From Streptosporangiaceae bacterium (GTDB lineage: Bacteria > Actinomycetota > Actinomycetes > Streptosporangiales > Streptosporangiaceae): DNA of 6,934 nt. A program made the position numbers and the translations under genes. The stretch's first letter is position 1. Every line of letters starts with the position of its first letter. Location of the stretch: positions 1 through 6,934 of the forward strand of contig JASIGS010000460.1 of the NCBI GenBank assembly GCA_030052355.1, in the 5' to 3' direction. Positions 1 to 5,732 of this stretch are shown here, piece by piece. The notes beneath the pieces were generated by a model that was not told the origin of the DNA, did not search any database, and saw nothing but the letters and a program-made list of their open reading frames with translations.

Positions 1-945
1 CTGTTCGCGCTGCTGCTGGCCGTTGCGCACGTGTTTCCGGTGGCCAGGACGTCGCTGCGGGACCGCGCCAGCAGAGCCGGCAAGTCGCTGGCCGCGGGCT
101 GGGTCATTGCTGTGGTGGCCGCGCTCGGCCTGATCAGCCCCCTGCTGCCAGCTGTATACGCCCAGGTCGGAGCGTCCTTGCCGGGCGCGAATCCGCCGTG
201 GACCTGGTCGGTCCTCAACCTGGAGGGCTTGATCGGCACGAACGAAATGGCCGCCGTTGAGTGCGTCGTGGTCGTGTGCGCGGTGGCGGTCAGCGCCATC
301 ACCCGGTGGCCTCGGCTGCTGGCGCGCTGGCCGTCGGACTTGCTCATGCTGGCAGTGCCGTGGCTCGTGCTGCCGCCAGCGATCCTGATCGGCGCTTCGG
401 AGTTCGTGCACGTGTACACGTTCCGGTACGTCGTGTTCTGCGTGCCCGCCGTCGCCCTGCTGCTTGGTGCTGCGGCCTCGGCGCTCGGCTGGCTGGTAGG
501 TACCGCAGCGATCGCGGTGCTGAGCGTGCTCGCCGTGCCGACGCTTGTCGCGATGCGCACGCCGACCGGACACGACAGCGCATTCCGCCAGGCGGACCAG
601 ATCATCGCCAGCAATATCAGGCCGGGCGACGTGCTCGCGTACACGCCGGTAACCGAGCCGGTGGAGATGGCATACCCGTACGGGATGCGGCAGCTCCGGA
701 ACGTGGACCAGGCGCTGACGCCTATTGCGGCGGATTCCCTCGGCGGGACGTTGGCGTGGTACCGGGTCGTCGGCGCCAGGGTGGCTGCCGCGCGCCGGGT
801 GTGGCGCGTGCAGCTCACCTACGGCCAGCAACACCGTCTGGGGAACCTCAGCAAGGAACCGGCGATGTTGCAGAAGGATGGCTTCAAGCTGGTCAGGACG
901 TGGCGCCTGACCGGTATCTGGGTCAGTCTCTACGCCCGCAGCTGA
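1..945 (+). CDS. C-terminal part of a multi-span membrane glycosyltransferase-like protein (GT39/mannosyltransferase-like)
   Basis: The reading frame is open from base 1 and ends at TGA 943-945, so the gene starts before the window; 314 residues are visible. Hydrophobic segments lie at about visible residues 1-12, 33-55, 83-101, 113-131, 143-160 and 163-183, followed by a soluble tail of about 130 residues. The RYVVFCVPAVALLLGAA stretch (about 142-158) resembles the late membrane region of actinobacterial GT39/PMT-like lipid-linked sugar transferases, which usually end with such an extracytoplasmic domain. The tail contains a 'QIIASNIRPGDVLAY' segment typical of these proteins. The catalytic N-terminal loop is outside the window, so donor and acceptor cannot be stated. 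It converges with the ligase gene with only 12 bp between stop codons and no visible terminator. Membrane protein is certain; the family call is moderate. Confidence 0.6.
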   Translation: MFALLLAVAHVFPVARTSLRDRASRAGKSLAAGWVIAVVAALGLISPLLPAVYAQVGASLPGANPPWTWSVLNLEGLIGTNEMAAVECVVVVCAVAVSAITRWPRLLARWPSDLLMLAVPWLVLPPAILIGASEFVHVYTFRYVVFCVPAVALLLGAAASALGWLVGTAAIAVLSVLAVPTLVAMRTPTGHDSAFRQADQIIASNIRPGDVLAYTPVTEPVEMAYPYGMRQLRNVDQALTPIAADSLGGTLAWYRVVGARVAAARRVWRVQLTYGQQHRLGNLSKEPAMLQKDGFKLVRTWRLTGIWVSLYARS

Positions 946-957
946 CGCCTTCTGACA

Positions 958-2274
958 CTAATGCTGCCTCCTGTCGAGGACGCGGACCGCCTTGCCCTCG
1001 CTGCGCGGGATCGTGCCTGGCTCCCTGACGGCGACCGTGATCCGCAGCCCGGTGTGGTCCTGCAACTGCCGTTCCAGCCGGATCCGAAGCGAGTCGGCGT
1101 CCGCGGTGCCATCGGCGGGCTCGCACTCCACGGTCAGCTCGTCCAGCGGCCCGGGCCGCTCCACGATCAGCCGGTAGTGCGGTGCGGCGCCGCCGGCCCG
1201 CAGCAGCACGCTCTCGACGTCAGATGGATGCAGGTTCACGCCGCGCACGATCAGCATGTCGTCGTGCCGGCCGGTCAGGCCGGTCAGCCGGACCGTGCTG
1301 CGGCCGCAGTCACACGGCCGGTCGTCCAGGGCCCCGACGTCTCCGGTCCGGTACCGCAGCAGCGGCATGGCCTCCTTGGTCAGCGTCGTAAACACCAGTT
1401 CCCCCGCGGTGCCTGCCGGGACTGCCTCGCCGCCGGGATCGACGGGATCGATGACCTCGACGAGGAAATGGTCCTCCTGCACGTGCAGCCCGCGGCGTAC
1501 CCAGCACTCGGCCGCGACCCCCGGCCCGCACAACTCGGACAGCCCGTAGAAGTTCACGGCCGTCAGGCCGAGCTGCCGCTCGATCTCGGCCCGCATGCCC
1601 TCGGTCCACGGCTCGCCGCCGAACAGGCCGAGCTCGAGCCGCAGGTCCGCACGGTCATAACCAGCGTCATGTACGGCCTGGGCGATGGCCAGCGCGTAGG
1701 ACGGCGTCGAGACCAGGACCTGAGCGCCGAGGTCGCGCAGCAGCATCGCCTGCCGGCCGGTGAACCCGCCGGACACCGGGACCACCGTGGCGCCGATCCG
1801 CTCGCCGCCCTGGTGGAACCCGAGCCCGCCGGTGAACAGGCCGTAGCCGTTGGCGTTGTGGATCACCATGCCGGGTTGCACCCCGGCCATCGTCATGCAC
1901 CGCGCCATCAGCTCGGTCCAGACCTCGAGGTCGTTCTCGGTGTAGCCGACAACCGTCGGCTTGCCGTGCGTGCCGCTTGAGGCGTGCACCCGCACGAGTT
2001 GCTCCAGCGGCACCGCCAGCTGCCCGAACGGGTACCGTGCGCGCAGGTCTGCCTTGGTCGTGAACGGGACGGCGGCGAGGTCCGCGAGCGAGCGGAAGTC
2101 GGCAGCGGCGGTGATGCCAGCCGCCGCGAGCCGCCCGGCGCCGAACTCCTGGCCGTCCAGCAGGCGCCCGGCCGTGGCGCGCAGCCGCTCTAGCTGCAGC
2201 GCCTGCAGGGACTCACGCGGCAGCCTCTCCTGCGGATCCCAGATCCGCTCCTCAGGCGCTACGGCTGCGGGCAT
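958..2274 (-). CDS. Phenylacetate-CoA ligase family (PaaK-like) aryl-CoA ligase
   Basis: This is a 438-residue adenylate-forming enzyme, the usual PaaK length. It should activate an aromatic carboxylate with ATP to an acyl-adenylate and then to a CoA thioester in the cytoplasm. Visible motifs are the phosphate-binding loop ASSGTHGKPT (98-107, His where Thr is commonest), NFYGLSELCG (241-250), YRTGD (308-312), a CDCGR cysteine pair (321-325), the hinge region GRHDDMLIVRGVNLHPSDVE (335-354) and the C-terminal PRSEGKAVRV with the presumed catalytic Lys428. ATG 2274-2272 is chosen because GGAGGTG sits 7 nt upstream. The start lies inside the end of the DpgC-like gene (23-bp overlap), implying co-translation. 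The exact substrate cannot be read from the sequence. The neighbour suggests an arylacetate such as a hydroxylated phenylacetate, but I leave the symbol blank because no paa ring-epoxidase genes are present. Confidence 0.9.
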   Translation of the reverse strand: MPAAVAPEERIWDPQERLPRESLQALQLERLRATAGRLLDGQEFGAGRLAAAGITAAADFRSLADLAAVPFTTKADLRARYPFGQLAVPLEQLVRVHASSGTHGKPTVVGYTENDLEVWTELMARCMTMAGVQPGMVIHNANGYGLFTGGLGFHQGGERIGATVVPVSGGFTGRQAMLLRDLGAQVLVSTPSYALAIAQAVHDAGYDRADLRLELGLFGGEPWTEGMRAEIERQLGLTAVNFYGLSELCGPGVAAECWVRRGLHVQEDHFLVEVIDPVDPGGEAVPAGTAGELVFTTLTKEAMPLLRYRTGDVGALDDRPCDCGRSTVRLTGLTGRHDDMLIVRGVNLHPSDVESVLLRAGGAAPHYRLIVERPGPLDELTVECEPADGTADADSLRIRLERQLQDHTGLRITVAVREPGTIPRSEGKAVRVLDRRQH

Positions 2275-3673
2275 TCCAGTGCACCTCCAGGTTGCGGACC
2301 AGCGCGGCAGAAAGATGGCAGCGCGCCTGCGCCACCGAGAACTCGGCCATGTACTCGCGGAACGCGTCGACCGGCTCCTGGCCGGCCCGCAGCGCAGCCC
2401 GGTTGGCCGCCGCGTTGACCAGCCCAGAGCTGGTCAGGGCGGCTGCCCGGCCCGCCACGGCCGCATCCACGTCCGCGGCATCCACGACCTCGTCGACGAG
2501 CAGCGCCGCGTCCGGCTCGCCCGCGACCCACTCACGGCCGGACAGGATCGCCTGGCGTGCCGCCCGGTCGCCGACGAACCGCGGCAGTCGCAGGTTGGAT
2601 GCTCCCGGGATGATCCCCTCGTTGCGCGCGGGCAGGAAGAGTCGCGAGCCCCTGGTCGCGATCACGTGATCAACGACATGAAGCAGCTGACAGGCTCCAC
2701 CGACCGCCAGCCGCTCCACCGCCGCGATCCACAGCTTCTCGATCCGCGGCACGTTCCCTCTGCTGGGAGGCACGACAAAATCCAGCGTCTCCGCTGCCGG
2801 CACGCCGATGCCCCGGTAGATCTTGTTGACGTAGCCCAGGTCGCGGACCAGGAAGAAAAGGAAGTCGATCTGGCCGCCGTAGAGGCGGGTCAGGTTGACG
2901 CCGGAGCCGAAGACCCGCACTCCCGGGTAACGCGGGTGGTCGACAACCCCGCCGCGGAACACCGCGACCTCGATCTGCGGGTCGAGGAGGATCATGTCGA
3001 CGGCGGCCTCGGTCGGCCCGAGCGTCTGGTCGTCCTCCGCGTTCAGGTACCGCGGGTTGCTCAGCTCCAGCAGGCCAACCCGGCCGTGCCGGGTGACGCG
3101 CACCGGACCGAGGTCGATCGTGCCGGCGGCGCGCAGTTCGCCGATCCGTTCCAGCGCCAGTTCGGTCGGCCGCAGCATCGCGTCGACCAGATGACGGCCG
3201 GCCTCCGGCAGCGCGAGCAGGTGCCCGGTGAACAGTCCCTGGGCGAACTCGATGCCCTCCTTGTCTGGCAGCCTGCGGTCACGCTCGGCGGCCAGTTCGG
3301 CAGCCGTCGGGACCAGGCCGGGAACCCTGGCCGCCGCCGCCGTCAGCAGTTCCTCGAGGCGCGGTGACCGCGAGCGGCTGCCGGTCAGCGCGTCGTACAG
3401 CGCCGCGGCGTGCGCACCAAGGAAGGTGTCCCTGGCCTGGTCCATCGCAGTGGCTATCGCGTCCCAGGCGGCCTGCCCGGCAGGTGAGCGGCGCTCGCCA
3501 CCGGGCAGGCGCGCCTGCAGGTGCTGGCCCAGGGTCAGGAACCGTGCGGTCGAGCCGGCATCGGCCTCGAAGGATGCGATCTGGGCGGTGGCGGACCCGG
3601 CCCACGCCTTGGACTCGGCCGCGGGCAGGCCAGCCCGCTCCAGCACGTCTACAGGTACTTCAGTCACGGTCAC
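2252..3673 (-). CDS. DpgC-like crotonase-fold protein, putative arylacetyl-CoA 1,2-dioxygenase
   Basis: The protein is 473 residues from GTG 3673. It matches the layout of DpgC, the cofactor- and metal-free dioxygenase that turns (3,5-dihydroxyphenyl)acetyl-CoA and O2 into the arylglyoxylate plus CoA. Signature blocks are LPDKEGIEFAQGLF (135-148), GRHLVDAMLRPT (159-170), LSNPRYLNAEDD (204-215), RGGVVDHPRYPG (240-251), GSGVNLTRLYGG (256-267), LGYVNKIYRGI (279-289), VGGACQLLHVVDHVIA (324-339) and EGIIPGASNLRLPRFVGDRAARQAILSGR (352-380). The GVN and GGAC turns are where the crotonase oxyanion hole lies. Residues 1-110 are a helical N-terminal region, as in DpgC and unlike ordinary enoyl-CoA hydratases. 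The start is not certain: GTG 3667 (GGTGGGG just upstream) is a close alternative. The ligase gene overlaps its 3' end by 23 bp. Family membership is firm; the exact substrate and reaction are inferred. Confidence 0.85.
   Translation of the reverse strand: MTVTEVPVDVLERAGLPAAESKAWAGSATAQIASFEADAGSTARFLTLGQHLQARLPGGERRSPAGQAAWDAIATAMDQARDTFLGAHAAALYDALTGSRSRSPRLEELLTAAAARVPGLVPTAAELAAERDRRLPDKEGIEFAQGLFTGHLLALPEAGRHLVDAMLRPTELALERIGELRAAGTIDLGPVRVTRHGRVGLLELSNPRYLNAEDDQTLGPTEAAVDMILLDPQIEVAVFRGGVVDHPRYPGVRVFGSGVNLTRLYGGQIDFLFFLVRDLGYVNKIYRGIGVPAAETLDFVVPPSRGNVPRIEKLWIAAVERLAVGGACQLLHVVDHVIATRGSRLFLPARNEGIIPGASNLRLPRFVGDRAARQAILSGREWVAGEPDAALLVDEVVDAADVDAAVAGRAAALTSSGLVNAAANRAALRAGQEPVDAFREYMAEFSVAQARCHLSAALVRNLEVHWNARSRSA
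2282..2288 (-). promoter_or_regulatory. Strong Shine-Dalgarno for the aryl-CoA ligase
   Basis: On the minus strand GGAGGTG precedes the ATG at 2274 with a 7-nt spacer. It lies within the coding sequence of the upstream DpgC-like gene, so the ligase has its own strong ribosome site despite the overlap. This fixes the ligase start. Confidence 0.8.
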
Positions 3674-3834
3674 CCCACCATCATGTCCGTGATCGTCGCG
3701 GTCCGGAACCGCCGGTCGGGCGCGCACCGCGCGCCGAATCACCCCCCGGGGGTGACGAGGTTGCTCGTCGCGGGCGGCACGATGAGTGCCATGCCCGGAG
3801 TTCCCTGCGTGCCCGCGACGGAATAACGGCCCCG
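3674..3834. other. Divergent intergenic region between the DpgC-like operon and the GAP-family gene
   Basis: These 161 bp must hold the promoters of both the minus-strand dpgC-like/ligase operon and the plus-strand membrane gene. I see no convincing sigma-70-type -10/-35 pair on either strand. The clearest structures are two adjacent palindromes at 3719-3755, listed separately. Longer open frames cross this stretch in several frames but none shows family features. Confidence 0.6.
3719..3755. promoter_or_regulatory. Two adjacent 17-bp perfect palindromes, candidate operator
   Basis: The first is GGCGCGC-ACC-GCGCGCC (3719-3735) and the second TCACCCCC-C-GGGGGTGA (3739-3755). Their centres are 20 bp apart, close to two helical turns, so dimers bound to both would sit on nearly the same DNA face. 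They lie in the middle of the divergent intergenic region, 46 bp or more from the dpgC-like start and about 80 bp from the GAP start. No regulator gene is next to them in the window. GC-only palindromes arise easily by chance in such DNA; the second is more distinctive because it carries TCA/TGA ends. Confidence 0.4.
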
Positions 3835-4488
3835 ATGCTGGAGCAGGCGGCTGGCTATGCACTCCTGGCGGCCGTGTCCCCGACCGCACTGCTCATAGCT
3901 GCCTTCTACCTCGGCTCGCAGAACCCCAGACGATCGCTGCTGTTCTTCCTGGCCGGCGCGCTGCTCATGACGGCCGTCGCGGCCGTGGTCCTGCTGCTCG
4001 TGCTGCACGCTGGCGGGCTCAACCACCCGAGGCAGCGCCACCCGCGCTACGGCCTCCGCCTCGGCCTCGGCGTCCTGGCCCTCGGGGCTGGCCTCGTGAT
4101 GGCCCGTCGCCGGCCGAAGCCGCCTCGGCCCGACAAGAAGGAGAGCCTGGTCACCAGGCTGATGAACAAGCCCAAGCCGGTCGCGGTGTTCGCCACCGGG
4201 CTGCTGGTATTCGTGCCATCGGTGACCTTCGTGGCCGCGGTCCAGGCCATCGCCACGGCGAAGGCGAGCCTGGCGCTCGTCGTCGTCGGCCTCGCGCTCG
4301 TCGTCTTGATCGACGTCATGTGGGTGTGGCTGCCACTGCTCCTGTATCTCGTGGCTCCCGAGGCGACGACGCGAAAGCTGAAGGCGGTGGACGGGTGGCT
4401 TCACACCCGCGGCCGCCTGATGGTCGTCGTTGCGCTGGCCGTCTGCGGTGTCGCGCTCGTGATCGACGGAATCGTCGGCCTGGTTTAG
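3835..4488 (+). CDS. GAP-family membrane protein (SfLAP/Sap-like)
   Basis: A 217-residue integral membrane protein from ATG 3835 to TAG 4486-4488. The opening LLAAVSPTALLIAAFYLGSQNPRR (11-33) and the later NKPKPVAVFATGLLVFVPSVTFVAAVQ (111-137) match the actinobacterial GAP family (glycolipid/sulfolipid-1-addressing protein, LysE-like fold). Some members are linked to transfer of surface glycolipids across the membrane. Hydrophobic segments lie near 5-26, 34-57, 73-90, 116-138, 145-172 and 196-216, with a basic loop at 91-113. There is no strong Shine-Dalgarno before 3835 (only GGAA and ACGG-type purines). The frame is open further upstream, but that stretch is not hydrophobic or family-like, so this start is preferred. 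It is divergent from the dpgC-like operon and followed by a strong hairpin. Cargo is unknown. Confidence 0.8.
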   Translation: MLEQAAGYALLAAVSPTALLIAAFYLGSQNPRRSLLFFLAGALLMTAVAAVVLLLVLHAGGLNHPRQRHPRYGLRLGLGVLALGAGLVMARRRPKPPRPDKKESLVTRLMNKPKPVAVFATGLLVFVPSVTFVAAVQAIATAKASLALVVVGLALVVLIDVMWVWLPLLLYLVAPEATTRKLKAVDGWLHTRGRLMVVVALAVCGVALVIDGIVGLV

Positions 4489-4523
4489 TGACAAAACCGA
4501 TAAAACGTCCATGCGCGCGGTCA

Positions 4524-4569
4524 TGGGTGGGGAGTCCTGACGGCTATAACCGTCAAAACTCCCCACCCA
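4524..4569. terminator. Two-tier hairpin, likely bidirectional terminator or dispersed palindromic repeat
   Basis: The outer stem is a perfect 12-bp pairing of TGGGTGGGGAGT (4524-4535) with ACTCCCCACCCA (4558-4569). A CC/AA internal mismatch (4536-4537 against 4556-4557) is followed by a perfect 6-bp inner stem, TGACGG (4538-4543) with CCGTCA (4550-4555), closed by the 6-base loop CTATAA. It starts 35 bp after the GAP-family stop and sits between convergent genes, fitting a terminator for both. There is no T-run after either arm, which is common for actinobacterial hairpin terminators. The near-palindromic core and length also fit a mobile or repetitive palindrome unit. Confidence 0.7.
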
Positions 4570-4587
4570 CGGATCCGGCCAAGATCA

Positions 4588-4602
4588 ATTCTCTAAGAGA
4601 AT
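4588..4602. repeat. 15-bp perfect palindrome ATTCTCT-A-AGAGAAT
   Basis: Two 7-base arms are separated by a single A, 18 bp after the large hairpin. Its AT-rich composition makes it stand out from the surrounding GC-rich DNA, so chance is less likely than for the GC palindromes. It could be a DNA-binding site. A one-base loop rules out a simple RNA hairpin of full stem length. Confidence 0.5.
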
Positions 4603-4754
4603 GCCCGGAATAAGCGATATATGCGATAAAGGAACGGAGGCGCGCGCCTTACGGGTAATGGCGGCTAGCCGTTCGGCTGGCACGGCTCCGTCGGTCCACC
4701 TGACGAGCGGCCGGCCGTGCTCGTGCCCGCCGGCCAGCGGGCCTGAAAGCCTGG

Positions 4755-5435
4755 CTACTGGGCGCCGAACTGCTGCCGCGCTGCCCGGCGCGGCGTCGAC
4801 CGCGGCCTGGATAGCTCATCGGGGAGCTGGAGCAGCGGGTTGGTCGCGCTCGCGACCACGTCACCGGCGATGTCGATGACCTTGCGACCCCGGCTCCGAG
4901 CCGCGTCCCTGAGCTGCTCGAACGCCTGCCTGGGCTTGATCCGGTGGCGTTCGGCGAGCACGCCGATGGCCTGCTCAACCCTGATCCGCGTCGCCAGTGC
5001 GTGCTCAAGCTGCCCGACGGTCGCGCGCAGCTTGCCGGCCTCGTTGGCAGTACTCTCGGCTGACGGCTTAGCCAGCGTCGGTGGCGGCGCGCCGTTCTCG
5101 GCCGCCAGCAGATCGGCAAGGATCATGGCGCAGGTGAGGTCGGGCAGCACGTCGCTGCCGACGCGCCAGCCGTCCTTGGTGCGCCGCACGACCGCGGTCT
5201 CCTCGGCCAGCACGGTGCTCGCCGCGTCGCCCTCGGCAGACGCTGGCTGCTCGGCGGCAACGGCAGCCGCCGTCCCGTCCGGCGTCACCTCGTCGTTCGT
5301 CCGGCGCGTTGCCCGGCGAACCACGCTGGCCCGCCCGCCGCGGCCTGCGCGCGAGCGGGCGTCCTCAGCCGCGCCAAGCGCGGCTACCTGGTCCTCGCCG
5401 GGCCCCTGCCCGGTCCGGCGGCGCTTGCCTGTCAT
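4755..5435 (-). CDS. ANTAR-domain RNA-binding protein without recognisable sensor domain
   Basis: This 226-residue protein carries an ANTAR domain at about 135-196, including RVEQAIGVLAERHRIKPRQ (152-170), AFEQLRDAARSRGRK (171-185) and VIDIAGDVV (186-194). ANTAR domains are three-helix RNA-binding modules that usually relieve transcription termination by binding paired hairpins in leader RNAs. Typical partners (GAF, PAS or receiver domains) are missing. Instead residues 1-80 are basic then Ala/Glu-rich and probably disordered, and 82-113 form a compact segment with DGWRVGSDVLPDL and an ILADLLAAE helix that I do not recognise as a named domain. A basic tail follows (about 208-226). ATG 5435-5433 overlaps the TGA of the mycoredoxin gene as ATGA, implying translational coupling, and no good Shine-Dalgarno is seen. 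The RNA target is unknown. Confidence 0.85.
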   Translation of the reverse strand: MTGKRRRTGQGPGEDQVAALGAAEDARSRAGRGGRASVVRRATRRTNDEVTPDGTAAAVAAEQPASAEGDAASTVLAEETAVVRRTKDGWRVGSDVLPDLTCAMILADLLAAENGAPPPTLAKPSAESTANEAGKLRATVGQLEHALATRIRVEQAIGVLAERHRIKPRQAFEQLRDAARSRGRKVIDIAGDVVASATNPLLQLPDELSRPRSTPRRAARQQFGAQ

Positions 5436-5689
5436 CGGGAGCCTGCCAGTTCACCAAGGCGCTTCTTGACCTCCGCTGCCGACGGGTTGGTCAGGGCGGT
5501 ACCGTCGGCGAACACGACGGTCGGCACCGTCTGGCAGCCGCCATTCACCGACATCACGAAGTCTGCGGCGGCGGGATCCTCTTCGATGTTGATCTCATCG
5601 ATCTCAATACCTTCCGCCGCGAGCTGGCTCTTCAGCCGTCGGCAGAACGCGCACCATGTCGTCGTGTACATCGTCAGCGGCTGCGCCAC
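5432..5689 (-). CDS. mrx1: Mycoredoxin (glutaredoxin-like, mycothiol-dependent)
   Basis: An 85-residue thioredoxin-fold protein, the usual mycoredoxin length. It should reduce mycothiol-mixed disulfides on cytoplasmic proteins using mycothiol. The active site is WCAFC (12-16, Cys13 and Cys16), following the MYTTTWC strand. The cis-proline is in TVPT (54-57), and the C-terminal block LTNPSAAEVKKRLGEL (66-81) is characteristic of Mrx1. From memory of M. tuberculosis Mrx1, the SVNGG block (47-51) is normally followed by Asn; here it is Cys52, giving a third cysteine beside the active-site cis-Pro loop. The start is GTG 5689-5687 with AGGGAG 7 nt upstream. It is divergent from uvrD2, as in M. tuberculosis, and its stop overlaps the ANTAR gene start by four bases. 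Confidence 0.92.
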   Translation of the reverse strand: MAQPLTMYTTTWCAFCRRLKSQLAAEGIEIDEINIEEDPAAADFVMSVNGGCQTVPTVVFADGTALTNPSAAEVKKRLGELAGSR

Positions 5690-5696
5690 CCTGGTT

Positions 5697-5702
5697 CTCC
5701 CT
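5697..5702 (-). promoter_or_regulatory. Shine-Dalgarno of mrx1
   Basis: AGGGAG on the minus strand sits 7 nt before the GTG at 5689. It supports GTG over the internal ATG at codon 7, which would remove the first beta strand. Confidence 0.7.
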
Positions 5703-5732
5703 ATCCGCGGAGGTCCCTATCGAAATAGTACT

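Larger units (their letters stand above)
4489..4754. other. Convergent intergenic region, locally AT-richer, no gene seen
   Basis: This 266-bp gap lies between the ends of the GAP-family and ANTAR genes. By eye its first 150 bases (runs such as gacaaaaccgataaaac and gatatatgcgataaag) are clearly less GC-rich than everything around. It holds the two-tier hairpin 4524-4569, a 15-bp palindrome 4588-4602, a GCGATA direct repeat (4614-4628, 9-bp period) and the palindrome AGGCGCGCGCCT (4638-4649). I see no family-like open frame. A short plus-strand frame starting at 4601 runs into the ANTAR gene's antisense strand and looks spurious. Confidence 0.6.

Noticed and set aside
1961..3367. Long plus-strand open frame (468 codons) opposite the ligase and DpgC-like genes
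   Set aside because: It is antisense to two clear genes, has Arg/Gln/His-rich composition without hydrophobic core pattern or motifs, and is explained by high GC codon bias.
3674..3889. N-terminal extension of the DpgC-like protein to a start at 3889
   Set aside because: The extra 72 residues are Arg/Pro/His-rich with no family similarity, cross both palindromes and would leave almost no room for the promoters of this operon. A GTG at 3673 or 3667 fits DpgC length better.
4538..4555. Inner hairpin with a 6-base loop as an ANTAR RNA target
   Set aside because: ANTAR targets are two hairpins with hexaloops carrying A at loop position 1 and G at position 4. Here the loop reads CTATAA (TTATAG on the other strand), and no second such hairpin lies nearby.
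3739..4566. Minus-strand open frame of 275 codons opposite the GAP-family gene
   Set aside because: Its product is dominated by His, Gln, Asp and Arg, typical of the mirror of a membrane protein gene in GC-rich DNA. The plus-strand frame encodes a recognisable membrane family.
4667..4678. Small AGCC-GTTC-GGCT hairpin upstream of the ANTAR gene's end
   Set aside because: A four-base-pair stem is expected often by chance in this composition.
4601..4879. Plus-strand 92-codon frame in the convergent gap
   Set aside because: No Shine-Dalgarno; it is low in recognisable structure and its second half is antisense to the ANTAR coding region.
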